The notes beneath the pieces were generated by a model that saw only the letters and a program-made list of their open reading frames with translations, was not told where the DNA came from and did not search any database. DNA of 64,000 nt from positions 121,961 to 185,960 of the forward strand of contig NZ_JBDJAW010000015.1 of the NCBI RefSeq assembly GCF_039649665.1, in the 5' to 3' direction. Of this stretch, positions 10,052-18,513 are shown one piece after another. Origin of the DNA: Microbispora sp. ZYX-F-249. Lineage in GTDB: Bacteria; Actinomycetota; Actinomycetes; Streptosporangiales; Streptosporangiaceae. Position 1 is the stretch's first letter. Every line of letters starts with the position of its first letter. A program made the position numbers and the translations under genes.

Positions 10052-10471
10052 ATGAGAAAGACAACGAAGATCGCTCTCGCGGCCGCCACGACCCTCGCCG
10101 CCCTCACCGCCGGCGGAACCGCCTCCGCCTCCGTCGCGGCGCCGGCCTCCTCCGCCTCCACCGTTTCGACCGCCGGCGCCTCCGCCTCCGCCCCGACCAC
10201 CGTGAGCCGGAGCCGGGCGATCGCGATCGCCGGGAAGCGGGTGCCCGGCGCCCGGGTCACCAAGGTGGAGCGCGAGTGGGAGCACGGCCGCCGCGTGTGG
10301 AAGGTCGAGCTCCGCAAGGGCCACCGGGAGTATCGCGTGTACGTCTCCGTCGCGAGCGGGAGGATCGTCAAGTTCCGGGCCGGGGACGACGACCGGGGGC
10401 ACGACGACCGCGGTCACCACGGCCGCGGTCACGACGACCGCGGTCACCACGGCCGCGGTCACGACGACTGA
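10052..10471 (+). CDS. Secreted PepSY-domain protein with His/Asp-rich tail
   Basis: The 139-residue protein starts with a basic N-terminus and an Ala-rich signal peptide (about residues 1-34). One PepSY domain (about 55-110) is recognisable from AIAIAGKRVPGARVTKVEREWEHG and the motif WKVELRKGHREYRVYV. The last 30 residues are a repetitive tail of Asp, Arg, Gly and His (DDRGH and HHGRGH units) encoded by a 30-bp tandem repeat. PepSY proteins are often co-encoded with two-component systems and inhibit proteases or modulate the sensor. The tail looks suited to metal binding, but that is inference from composition only. Confidence 0.8.
   Translation: MRKTTKIALAAATTLAALTAGGTASASVAAPASSASTVSTAGASASAPTTVSRSRAIAIAGKRVPGARVTKVEREWEHGRRVWKVELRKGHREYRVYVSVASGRIVKFRAGDDDRGHDDRGHHGRGHDDRGHHGRGHDD
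10411..10470 (+). repeat. 30-bp tandem repeat, two copies, inside PepSY gene
   Basis: The unit at 10411-10440 recurs at 10441-10470 with one mismatch near the end, where the second copy runs into the stop codon. Each unit encodes ten residues and itself contains imperfect CGGTCACnnC sub-repeats, so copy number could change by slippage. Confidence 0.85.
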
Positions 10472-10502
10472 CCCGTACGACGGGACGACGGGGACGGCGG
10501 AG

Positions 10503-10537
10503 GACGGCTCTGCCGCGAGGGACGCGGGAGAGCCGTC
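10503..10537. terminator. Hairpin between convergent PepSY and kinase genes
   Basis: Arms GACGGCTCT (10503-10511) and AGAGCCGTC (10529-10537) are extended by an inner CCGC/GCGG stem across a G-G mismatch, giving a long interrupted hairpin between the two gene ends. Confidence 0.65.
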
Positions 10538-10552
10538 ACCCGGCGGGCGCGG

Positions 10553-11605
10553 TCAGGGCGCCGGGGGGCCGTTGCGGTGCCGGCGGGGGCGGGTCGTGGG
10601 GGCCGGCCAGTAGGGCGAGTCCTCCTGCGGCTGATCTACGTCGTAAAGGCGCCCGGCCGTGAGCTCTCCGGGGGCCCGCGGCGATCCGTGCGCGGGGGCC
10701 CGGCCGTAGGGGTGCTCCCTGCTCTGCCTGGGCGCGGCCCGGCTCGGCAGCTCGCCCGCCGTCCGGCCCGGCGTCGCGGCCGGGATGCCCTGCCGCCGCA
10801 ACACCTCCACCAGCACGTGCATCGCCTGGTCGACGGTGAGCCGTTCGTCCGGGTCGTGCCGCAGTAGGCCCTCCAGCAGCGGACGCAACGGGCCCGCCCG
10901 GCGCGGGGGCTCGGGGCTGCGGCCGAGCAGCACCTCGGCCGGCAGCGGGCTCATGGCCGGGTACGGCGGCCGTCCCTCGACCCCGCAGTAGAGCGTGGCG
11001 CCGAACGACCACAGGTCGGCGGAGGGAGCCAGGGAGTTCCCGCGCAGCCGCTCGGGGGCGAGGTAGGCGCCGGACCGCGCCACCGGCACGGTCGACGACC
11101 CGGCCGGGTCCCGGTCGAAGGCGGCGATGCCGAAGTCGGTCAGCACCACCCGGTCCTCGGTCAGCATCACGTTGGCCGGCCGGATGTCCCCGTGGACGAC
11201 GCCCAGCGAGTGCGCGTGCCGCACGCCCGACAGGAGCTGGAAACCCACCCAGGCGGCCCAGTGGACCGGAAGCCGCCCGAGGTGGCGCACGGTGTCGGCC
11301 AGCGTGAGGCCCTGCAGGAGCTCGGTGACGATCCAGAGCCGGCCCTTGTCCTCCAGCAGGTCGTGCACCGTGATGACGGCCGGGTGACTGAGCCGTGCCG
11401 CGGAGCGGGCTTCCCGCAGCGCCTGCCGGCGGGCGGCGGCCAGGTCGGCCACGTCCACGCGGTACGGCGGCTGCACTTCCTTGATCGCGACATCGCGCTT
11501 GAGGCGGAGATCATGGGCCTGCCACATGATCCCCCCGGAGTCCCGCCGGAAGGGTGTCAGCAGCTTGTACCGATCCGCCAGCAGTTGCCGTGCGTGCGAT
11601 GCCAT
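10553..11605 (-). CDS. Soluble Ser/Thr protein kinase (Hanks type)
   Basis: The 350-residue protein has an N-terminal protein kinase domain (about residues 10-270). ATP-binding lysine is in DVAIKEVQ, the catalytic loop is VVHGDIRPANVML, the metal-binding motif is TDFGIAAF and the APE motif reads YLAPERL. The catalytic aspartate is kept but the usual HRD arginine is glycine (HGD), so activation-loop phosphorylation may not be needed. The remaining 80 residues are Pro/Arg-rich and disordered, with no membrane helix or sensor domain, unlike PknB-type kinases. It is divergent from pup. Whether it phosphorylates proteasome components is unknown. Confidence 0.9.
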   Translation of the reverse strand: MASHARQLLADRYKLLTPFRRDSGGIMWQAHDLRLKRDVAIKEVQPPYRVDVADLAAARRQALREARSAARLSHPAVITVHDLLEDKGRLWIVTELLQGLTLADTVRHLGRLPVHWAAWVGFQLLSGVRHAHSLGVVHGDIRPANVMLTEDRVVLTDFGIAAFDRDPAGSSTVPVARSGAYLAPERLRGNSLAPSADLWSFGATLYCGVEGRPPYPAMSPLPAEVLLGRSPEPPRRAGPLRPLLEGLLRHDPDERLTVDQAMHVLVEVLRRQGIPAATPGRTAGELPSRAAPRQSREHPYGRAPAHGSPRAPGELTAGRLYDVDQPQEDSPYWPAPTTRPRRHRNGPPAP

Positions 11606-11815
11606 CGACCACCCGTGCGCTAGCCCCAGATCCGTGATCCATCAATTGTCGTCCCGGATATGGTCGCACCGCGCCGAAAGGCGGCCACGGGGAGTGTGAC
11701 GTCGATAACGATCCGGTCTAAGGGCGCGCGGAATCCTCCGTGTTCGCCGTGCCTGCGGGCATCGGGTGGGCCGGCCTCGCGGCCGCGCCGAAGATCGCAC
11801 GCCCTTTCGCGCGCA

Positions 11816-11843
11816 TTGTCGGTCGGTTCGGGGAAGATATGGG
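11816..11843 (+). promoter_or_regulatory. Candidate pup promoter
   Basis: TTGTCG at 11816-11821 and TATGGG at 11838-11843 are separated by 16 bases. Transcription would start about 30 bases before the pup ATG, upstream of the GGAGGTG ribosome binding site at 11866-11872. Confidence 0.4.
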
Positions 11844-11878
11844 GAGAGGCGTCCCCCCGAGCAGCGGAGGTGTCAGGG

Positions 11879-12088
11879 ATGGCGACCAAGGAGACCGGCG
11901 GCCAGAAGCAGACTGGGCGTCAGGAGCACGAAGTCGAGGAGACCGAGGCGCAGGCGTCCCCGGACGTCCAGGAGCGCCAGGAGAAGCTCACCGACGACGT
12001 CGACGCGATCCTGGACGAGATCGACGAGGTCCTCGAGGAGAACGCGGAGGAGTTCGTCCGTTCCTACGTGCAGAAGGGCGGACAGTAA
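11879..12088 (+). CDS. pup: Prokaryotic ubiquitin-like protein Pup
   Basis: This 69-residue protein is the protein tag attached to lysines by PafA to direct substrates to Mpa and the proteasome. It is highly acidic and low in hydrophobic residues. The C-terminal half (DDVDAILDEIDEVLEENAEE) is the helix-forming Mpa-binding segment, and the end is FVRSYVQKGGQ. The terminal Gln shows that Dop must deamidate it before ligation. The ATG follows GGAGGTG by six bases; upstream in-frame ATGs lack family similarity. Unusually, prcB does not follow directly: three reverse-strand genes intervene. Confidence 0.96.
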   Translation: MATKETGGQKQTGRQEHEVEETEAQASPDVQERQEKLTDDVDAILDEIDEVLEENAEEFVRSYVQKGGQ

Positions 12089-12163
12089 CCCGACGGAGGC
12101 GTCCGGCCCGGTGGCGGCGCTCCGGGGGGCCGACCCCTCCGGCGGCGCCGCCGCCGGGCGCCG

Positions 12164-14920
12164 TCACGGACCGGCGAGATGAACGGTCGCGATCTCGAAG
12201 GGCCTGAGCGGGACGCGCACCGTCCGCCATGAGGCCCCCTCGTCGCGGGACACCTCCAGAGGGCTCAGGGGAGAGCCCAGCACGCCGGCCGTCCAGGCCG
12301 CGGTGAAATCTCCCCGTACGACCGCCTCGGTGGCCCTGGGATGCTCGGCCACCAGGCGGACCTCCAGCCGTCCGTCCCGCTCGCGCAGGGCGGTCATCAC
12401 GACGCCGTCCCCGCCGACCGACAGACGGCCGTCCCAGCCCGTCCCGGCCGCACCGCGCGCGCCGCCCGCGCCGGCGCCCGGTACGGCGAGCAGGTCGTGA
12501 CGGAACTCCTCCGCGAGCCGCGGCAGCCCCGCGTCGTGCCACTCGCCCGCGTACGGCAGGACGGCGAAGCGCACGGTCAGCGGCCCCTGGCACTGGGCCG
12601 CCGGGGCCGGCACCTCGGGCCCCGCGGGCTCGTCGCGGCAGGGGTTGCGGTTCCTGGACAGATACCCGACGGACCGCACGAGCGTGAGCGCCATCCCGGT
12701 CCCACTCTCGGTGATCTCGTACTCGGTGACGTGGTCGAGCAGCACGGCCAGGCCGCCGGCCGCGGCGAAGGACTCGGCGGGGAAGGTCGGGATCGGCCGC
12801 TCCCCGCCCCCGCCCTCGGCGGTCAGGCCGCGCCGCACCACGGCGAGCTGTCCCTCCGCGTACGACTCGGCCGCCGCCCGGGGCAGCGGCGCGTGCCAGC
12901 GGATCCGGTGGTCGCGGCAGCGCACGTCCATGGTGATCTCGCACCGCGCGAACGGCTCGCCCGCCCTGAGCTCCACCCGGGTCGTGACGTCCGCCGGCAC
13001 GGTCGCGGCGTCGCCGTCATCGTCGCCCGCGCCGGCCGGCCAGTCGTACCCCCGGGTGATCTCGTACACGCCAATCAGCGGTCCCGAGCAGATCTCCTCG
13101 ACGGTGACGCGGGAGGGCCGGTCGAGGAGCCGGTCGCCGGGCGGCGGCGCGTAATTGTAGGTGTCCCCGGCGTCCCCGCCGTGGACGATCCGCCCGGCGC
13201 CGTGGACCTCCACGCCGTCCGCCCCGCGCAGGGACAGCGTCCCGTCGTCCGCCACGCGCACCCGCAGCAGACCGTTGTCCAGCACCGGCTCGAACCCGTA
13301 CGGGTCGGTCCGCAGGGCGCCCGCGACGGGGGAGGGCTCGCGGGGCTCGACCGGACGTGTCGTGAGGACCACGCGGCCCAGCGGCGGCACGGTGACCAGC
13401 GCGGCCACGGTGACCACGGGCTCGGCCACCGTGCGGACGACCCACGGCCCCGGGCCGGCCTCCAGGACGGCCCGGCGCAGGTCCTCGTACGCGTACGCGC
13501 CGGACGCGTGGCGGCTCACGGTGACGGTGAACTCGCCGTCCGCGGCGGCCCAGGAGACGATCTCGTGGCCGTACAGCTCCCGCTCGTGGACGCGCCCGAG
13601 CAGCAGGGAGAGGTCGTCCATGACGGTCTCGTCGAGCAGGGTCGCGGCGTGTTCGAGCCGCTGCACGGGAACGTCGGCGGGGACGGGACGCCCGCGGCCG
13701 TCCGCCAGCGACGCGCGGTCCTCCGGCAGGTCGGCGAGCACCAGGCCGGTCCGCTCGAACGGGGACGGGTTGACGACGACGAGCGCGCCCTTCGGCGCGG
13801 CCCCGGCGAGGGACGCCGCGACCAGGTCCACCACCGCCTGGGCCGTCTGCCCGGCCTCGGCCATCCTCGCGGCCACCTGCTGGGCGGTCTCGTCGGAGCC
13901 GCACCCGGTGACCGAGTCGTGCCCGCCGCAGGCGATGACCGACCGCCAGGCCATGTCGATCAGGCGCTCGCACGCCCGACGGTCGGTGAGCCACAGCGCG
14001 GACAGCGGCTCGGCGTAGCGGGTGAGGACCCGCTCGGCCCGCGCCATGGCCTGCTTCAGCGGCACCCGGGCCGAGATCACGCCGGGCAGGAGGTTGGCCC
14101 GCGCGTGCGAGCGCAGCTCGCCCGTCACACGCGGCAGCCCGTCGCCCGGCGGGTGAAGGCCGTCCAGGGCTTCGGCGAGAGTGGCGACCCGGAGTCCGGA
14201 CGCGGTGATCTCACGGGCGGGCGCCGAGTGGTCCGCGCCGCACATCGCCAGCAGCGTCCCGTCCGCCGCCCAGTCCTGCGCGTCCGAGACGAAGGCCGCC
14301 ACACGGTCCGGCATCCCCTCGGCCGGGCCGGTGAACAGGCCGAAGCCGTTGCCGTACCCGCCGGGCAGGTACCTGGTCGTGATCGTCGTGCCGTCGGCGC
14401 CGGTCCAGTCGAAGGTGTCGCGGTCCACGTGCGCGGGCACGCCCCGCCACAGGCACGCCGCGCGCAGCCCCGCCAGCGACAGGATCTGCGGCATCTGGGC
14501 GCAGTGGCCGAACTGGTCGGGCAGGTACCCGACCGGCATGGCGCCGCCGAGCGCGGCCGCCCCCCGCATGCCGTACTCCAGGTTGCGCAGCAGGGTCTCG
14601 CCCGAGCACAGGAACTCGTCGGCGAGGATCAGCCAGGGCCCGACGGCGAGCCGCCCCTCGGCGACGAAGCGGGCGACGTCGCCGCGGCGTTCCGGGCGGA
14701 TCTCCAGGTAGTCCTCGACCGCGGCGAGCTGGCCGTCCATCGTGAAGCGGTAGGCGGGGTCGGCGGCCATGGCGTCCAGGACCTCGTCGAGCACCCGCAC
14801 CAGGCCGACGCGGAACCGCTGGAAGGGCAGATACCACTCGCGGTCCCAGTGCGTGTGCGGGACCACCACGATCTCGCCGCTATCCGCGGACGCTCTGCTC
14901 GGCGTGACCGACGGCTCCAC
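12164..14920 (-). CDS. GH38-family alpha-mannosidase
   Basis: The 918-residue enzyme belongs to glycoside hydrolase family 38, retaining alpha-mannosidases that use a zinc ion. The N-terminal catalytic domain opens with VVVPHTHWDREWY (zinc His and Asp) and contains the nucleophile motif YLPDQFGHCAQMPQIL. GGHDSVTGCGSDE supplies further site residues. The middle three-helix and C-terminal beta domains follow. No signal peptide is seen, so it is probably cytoplasmic and acts on imported mannosides. The GTG start lies inside the upstream oxidoreductase gene (41-bp overlap), so the two are translationally linked. The cassette splits pup from prcB. Confidence 0.9.
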   Translation of the reverse strand: MEPSVTPSRASADSGEIVVVPHTHWDREWYLPFQRFRVGLVRVLDEVLDAMAADPAYRFTMDGQLAAVEDYLEIRPERRGDVARFVAEGRLAVGPWLILADEFLCSGETLLRNLEYGMRGAAALGGAMPVGYLPDQFGHCAQMPQILSLAGLRAACLWRGVPAHVDRDTFDWTGADGTTITTRYLPGGYGNGFGLFTGPAEGMPDRVAAFVSDAQDWAADGTLLAMCGADHSAPAREITASGLRVATLAEALDGLHPPGDGLPRVTGELRSHARANLLPGVISARVPLKQAMARAERVLTRYAEPLSALWLTDRRACERLIDMAWRSVIACGGHDSVTGCGSDETAQQVAARMAEAGQTAQAVVDLVAASLAGAAPKGALVVVNPSPFERTGLVLADLPEDRASLADGRGRPVPADVPVQRLEHAATLLDETVMDDLSLLLGRVHERELYGHEIVSWAAADGEFTVTVSRHASGAYAYEDLRRAVLEAGPGPWVVRTVAEPVVTVAALVTVPPLGRVVLTTRPVEPREPSPVAGALRTDPYGFEPVLDNGLLRVRVADDGTLSLRGADGVEVHGAGRIVHGGDAGDTYNYAPPPGDRLLDRPSRVTVEEICSGPLIGVYEITRGYDWPAGAGDDDGDAATVPADVTTRVELRAGEPFARCEITMDVRCRDHRIRWHAPLPRAAAESYAEGQLAVVRRGLTAEGGGGERPIPTFPAESFAAAGGLAVLLDHVTEYEITESGTGMALTLVRSVGYLSRNRNPCRDEPAGPEVPAPAAQCQGPLTVRFAVLPYAGEWHDAGLPRLAEEFRHDLLAVPGAGAGGARGAAGTGWDGRLSVGGDGVVMTALRERDGRLEVRLVAEHPRATEAVVRGDFTAAWTAGVLGSPLSPLEVSRDEGASWRTVRVPLRPFEIATVHLAGP

Positions 14921-16094
14921 TCGCGCCCTCCTCGGCGTAGCTGCTGACGCCGGCCCCGGCGGTCGCCTCCCGGGGGGCGCCGGTGACCTCCTGGGCGCAC
15001 TCCCCGCCGATGGGGACGCCGGCCCAGCGCGCGTACCGGTGCACGATCCGCTGCGCCGTGACGATATCCTCCAGGGCCCCGTCGAGTCCGGTGAGCGGCG
15101 GTTCGTCCTGGGTGACGAAGCGGTGGAAGGCGCGCAGCTGCCGCTCGAACGCCTCGGCCACGTCCTCGCTGACGACCGTCCGCTCGGTGGTGCCGACGCG
15201 GCAGGTGACCGTCAGCCGGGTGGGCGTGTTCAGCATGTACGGCGAGGGGAAGCGCAGCTCCAGCGAGCCGTGCTCGTGATGCAGGGTCATGACCTCGTGG
15301 TAGGCCGGGTAGCTCGGCAGGTAGTGCCACCGCAGGCCGTACCTGCCGGAGCCCTCGACGGGCAGTGTCCCGCTCACCTCCAGCGACGGCGGGAAGGCCT
15401 CCACCGGCCACACGGCCACGTGGTCGACCGTGTCCGGAGATCCGATGAACAGCCGTATCAGCGACAGCTCGTGGCAGAGGCTGCCCAGCAGGACCTCGGC
15501 GTACAGCCGCCGCAGCCGCTCCGACGAGGTGCCGAGCGCGGCGGTGAGCGCCCGGTCGTCGGCCTCCGCGTAGGGGGCCGTCCGCTCGGGGGAGGGGTGC
15601 CCGGGCCGCGTGCGGGCGAACAGCAGCTGGGACTCCTGCGACGGGTGCAGCACGGTGGCGTCCAGGTGCCGGACGACGCCCGGCCCGCCGGCCTCGTGCA
15701 GCGCCTCCAGCAGCCGCTGGGAGGCCGGGTCGTACTGCTTCATGTAGCCGGTCATCAGCCGTTCGCCGGACAGGCCGCTCAGCTCGGCCCGGCTGTAGGC
15801 GAGGGGCTTCTCGCACAGCACCCACAGGCCGCGTTCGAGCGCGGCCCGCACCAGCGGCCCGTGGGAGCCCGGGGTGAGCACGATCAGCGCGTCGAACCCG
15901 CCCTCGTCCAGCATCGCCCACGGGTCGTCGTACGCCGGGACGCACGCCTCGCGGCCCACCGTCTCCGCGTGCCCGCGATCGAGGTCGCACACGGCGGTGA
16001 CCCGGAACAGGTCGCGCCGCCGCGCCAGCAGCGGCAGGTAGACGACCTGCGCGACCACGCCGAGCCCGGCGATCCCCACCTTCACCGTCTCCAC
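14880..16094 (-). CDS. Gfo/Idh/MocA-family NAD(P)-dependent oxidoreductase
   Basis: The 404-residue protein starts with a Rossmann dinucleotide motif (KVGIAGLGVVAQVVYLPLL) and carries the family signature CEKPLA, whose lysine is catalytic. The C-terminal alpha/beta domain follows. Members oxidise or isomerise sugars and cyclitols. The GTG start used here follows GGAGGAGGG; an in-frame GTG 15 codons upstream is less likely. It overlaps the start of the GH38 gene by 41 bases and is preceded by the PHP hydrolase gene, so the three probably form a single transcript for sugar catabolism. The exact sugar is unknown. Confidence 0.85.
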   Translation of the reverse strand: METVKVGIAGLGVVAQVVYLPLLARRRDLFRVTAVCDLDRGHAETVGREACVPAYDDPWAMLDEGGFDALIVLTPGSHGPLVRAALERGLWVLCEKPLAYSRAELSGLSGERLMTGYMKQYDPASQRLLEALHEAGGPGVVRHLDATVLHPSQESQLLFARTRPGHPSPERTAPYAEADDRALTAALGTSSERLRRLYAEVLLGSLCHELSLIRLFIGSPDTVDHVAVWPVEAFPPSLEVSGTLPVEGSGRYGLRWHYLPSYPAYHEVMTLHHEHGSLELRFPSPYMLNTPTRLTVTCRVGTTERTVVSEDVAEAFERQLRAFHRFVTQDEPPLTGLDGALEDIVTAQRIVHRYARWAGVPIGGECAQEVTGAPREATAGAGVSSYAEEGASGAVGHAEQSVRG

Positions 16095-16160
16095 GTCCTC
16101 ACCCTCCTCCGCTCGGCGGCCTGCCCTGCACCTCCCCACCGGCGGCGGGCCGCAACCGCG

Positions 16161-17420
16161 TCAGCTGCACACGGCCATGAGCTCGTTGACGGGCGTCTCC
16201 AGCCGGTGCACCCCCGGCCCCGCGGGCAGGAGCGCGAGGTCCCCGCGGACCACCCGGCGGGTCCGCGGCCCCCACAGCACCAGCCCGTCGGCGTCCACGG
16301 CCAGGAACTCGTCCTCCAGACGCAGCAGCAGCGGGCCGTTCAGCGAGGCCGACACCGCGGTCCGCCCCTCGGCGACGGCGCGTACGACGGCCACCGCGGC
16401 CTCGGGGCCCCGGCCGTCGCCCTCGGCGAGCACCCACGTCGCCGGCGCGCCGGGCGGGTGGCCCTCCTCCGGCCGGTGGTAGTCGCCGCCGCCCACCACG
16501 ACCAGGCCGCCGGTCAGGTCCGCGGCCCAGGCCTGCGCCCAGGCCAGCGGCGCGCCCCAGGTGCGGTCGTGCCAGCTCCGGTGCCACAGCTCCACGGTCC
16601 GCGGCCGGTCGGCCATCGGGTGCCGCCACGCGCAGTCGGCCGCCACCGGATGGTTGACCGACAGCACCCCGCCCCGGTCCCGTACGGCCTTCGCCCACTC
16701 GTCCGGGGGCCGCCGGAAGTCGATCCAGCCGACGTCCCCGAGGGCCCCCGCGTGCCCGAGGTCGGTGGTCACCTCCTGCCCCGGCACGAGCACGATCCCG
16801 GCCGGCGCGGCGGCCGCGGCCAGCTCCGCGTGGTGGCTGACGGTGTTGTGGTCGGTCACCGCGAGGAAGTCCAGCCCGGACGCGGCGGCCACGCAGGCCA
16901 GTTCGCGGACGCTCAGCGTCCCGTCGGAGTGGTCGGTGTGCGCGTGCAGGTCACCGGCGAGCCAGCGGTGCCCGGGCGGTGAGGGCAGGCGGCGGCGGAC
17001 GGCGGCGGGGTCGGGCGGGACCGGCCCGGGCACGCGGGACAAGCGGGTGCGGCGCCGCCGCGGCCGGACGGGCGGCCGCACGTGCCTGATCACCCTGATC
17101 TCGTACGGCAGCCCTGCGAGGGGCACGCGGTGCAGCCCGACCAGCACCCGCCACACGCCCGGCTCGATCTCGCCGGGCAGGTAGCCGGGGGTGGCCCAGG
17201 AGGGGGCGATGGTGTACCCGGAGCGCGCGCCGCCCGACCAGCCGCGGAACCCGGCGGGCCCGGCGCAGCCGAGGTCGAGCACGCCGGCCGACCGGTCGTA
17301 GGACAGGCGCACCGTCAGGGCGGCCGTGCCGGGCCGCACCTCCACCGGCACCTCCGCCACCGGCCCGGCCAGCCGGTCGTCCAGCGTCCACGTCCCGCCG
17401 ACCACGGCCCTGGTGGTCAT
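16161..17420 (-). CDS. CehA/McbA-like PHP-domain metallohydrolase
   Basis: The 419-residue protein has an N-terminal beta-sandwich-like region (about 1-170) and a PHP phosphoesterase domain beginning at GDLHAHTDHSDGTLSVREL, where the two histidines and aspartate bind metals. FLAVTDHNTVSHH, PGQEVTTDLGHAG, SVNHPVA and GGGDYH supply the other metal ligands. The CehA/McbA group includes carbamate hydrolases and phosphodiesterases, but many are uncharacterised. The ATG at 17420 is chosen because translation upstream of it has no family similarity. It is first in the reverse-strand cassette with the oxidoreductase and alpha-mannosidase. A substrate such as a phosphoglycan is speculative. Confidence 0.85.
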   Translation of the reverse strand: MTTRAVVGGTWTLDDRLAGPVAEVPVEVRPGTAALTVRLSYDRSAGVLDLGCAGPAGFRGWSGGARSGYTIAPSWATPGYLPGEIEPGVWRVLVGLHRVPLAGLPYEIRVIRHVRPPVRPRRRRTRLSRVPGPVPPDPAAVRRRLPSPPGHRWLAGDLHAHTDHSDGTLSVRELACVAAASGLDFLAVTDHNTVSHHAELAAAAAPAGIVLVPGQEVTTDLGHAGALGDVGWIDFRRPPDEWAKAVRDRGGVLSVNHPVAADCAWRHPMADRPRTVELWHRSWHDRTWGAPLAWAQAWAADLTGGLVVVGGGDYHRPEEGHPPGAPATWVLAEGDGRGPEAAVAVVRAVAEGRTAVSASLNGPLLLRLEDEFLAVDADGLVLWGPRTRRVVRGDLALLPAGPGVHRLETPVNELMAVCS

Positions 17421-17616
17421 CGTCTCGCCGCCATCGTCACCCACCGAGACCCGCACGACCTGAGGAATCGGGCTCCAGCCTCGACCCTCGCACGCGATTG
17501 CCGGCACGTAAAGAAGCGGCTCGGCGGAGAGTGAGGGATGAGTGCCCGGCGTCTTATGGGATGTCTGGTTCGCGCTGAGCTGATCGGGAAGAGTGCAACC
17601 AGTGCTGAGACCTGAG

Positions 17617-17622
17617 TATGGT
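17617..17622 (+). promoter_or_regulatory. Candidate -10 (TATGGT) for prcBA
   Basis: TATGGT has a weak TGCAAC at -35 distance (17-bp spacer) and lies 33 bases before the prcB GTG. Because pup and prcB are split, prcBA must have its own promoter, and this is the best candidate in the 235-bp gap. Confidence 0.3.
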
Positions 17623-17655
17623 CGGGCGTAACAACGCACGCTTGGAGGGAGTCGC

Positions 17656-18492
17656 GTGGCATCTCAGCCAGCCTGGATGAACAGCCTCTTCACATATACG
17701 GGATCGTCGTCGTTCTCGGAGTTCCTCGGCGTGCACGCGCCGAGCCTGCTGCCCGCCCGCAACGAGTCGCTGGCGGCGCCGGTGGGCGACGAGATCCCGC
17801 ACGCGACCACCATCGTCGCGGCGACCTGCGCCGGCGGCGTGGTGATGGCGGGCGACAGGCGTGCGACCTCCGGGAACATAATCTCGCAGCGGGACATCGA
17901 GAAGGTGTTCCGCACCGACGACTACTCCTGCATGGGCATCGCGGGCACCGCGAGCACCGGCCTGGAGCTGGCCCGGCTGTACCGGGTCGAGCTGGAGCAC
18001 TACGAGAAGACCGAAGGCCGCTCCCTGTCCACCGAGGGCAAGGCGCACCGCCTGGCCACGATGATCCGCGGCAACCTGCCCATGGCCATGCAGGGCCTCG
18101 TGGTCGTGCCGCTGTTCGCGGCCTACGACCCGGCCCGCGACGCCGGGCGGATCTTCAGCTACGACGTGGGCGGCGGGCCGTACGAGCAGAAGGAGTTCCA
18201 CTCCATCGGCTCGGGTTCGATCTTCGCCCGGGGGTCGCTGAAGAAGCTGTACCGGGAGAACGCAAGCCCGCAGGACACCGTCCTGACCTGCCTGCACGCC
18301 CTGTACGACGCCGCCGACGACGACTCGGCCACCGGCGGGCCCGACGTGATGCGGAAGATCTGGCCGGTCGTGGCCGTCATCACCGCGGACGGCTTCCGGC
18401 GCCTCCCCGACGACGAGGTCGCCGAATTCGTGGAGTCCATGCTGGAGAGGCGGATGACCGCCCCCGAAGGCCCGACCGCGCCGCTGCGCTAA
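17656..18492 (+). CDS. prcB: 20S proteasome beta subunit
   Basis: PrcB forms the two inner heptameric rings that carry the proteolytic sites. The 278-residue precursor has a propeptide of about 50 residues, removed to expose Thr51 in [20 protein letters not shown]. The canonical catalytic lysine lies in [20 protein letters not shown] small non-canonical point is alanine rather than glycine before the nucleophile (usually HG-TT). The GTG start follows GGAGGG. Stop and the GTG of prcA are 21 bases apart, so the pair is co-transcribed. Confidence 0.97.
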   Translation: MASQPAWMNSLFTYTGSSSFSEFLGVHAPSLLPARNESLAAPVGDEIPHATTIVAATCAGGVVMAGDRRATSGNIISQRDIEKVFRTDDYSCMGIAGTASTGLELARLYRVELEHYEKTEGRSLSTEGKAHRLATMIRGNLPMAMQGLVVVPLFAAYDPARDAGRIFSYDVGGGPYEQKEFHSIGSGSIFARGSLKKLYRENASPQDTVLTCLHALYDAADDDSATGGPDVMRKIWPVVAVITADGFRRLPDDEVAEFVESMLERRMTAPEGPTAPLR

Positions 18493-18513
18493 CCCAAGAG
18501 AGGATCACCCCCG

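Noticed and set aside
10411..10470. Short tandem repeats that might look like a CRISPR array
   Set aside because: The repeats are directly adjacent with no spacers and lie inside a coding frame.
11660..11878. N-terminal extension of Pup
   Set aside because: Pup is about 60-70 residues in all known cases and the ATG at 11879 has its own GGAGGTG site.
12089..12163. Terminator between pup and the GH38 gene
   Set aside because: The GC-rich gap forms only imperfect stems; nothing matches the perfect hairpins seen elsewhere.
17421..17639. Longer N-terminus for the PHP hydrolase
   Set aside because: The extra 73 residues look like translated intergenic DNA and would remove the prcB promoter region.
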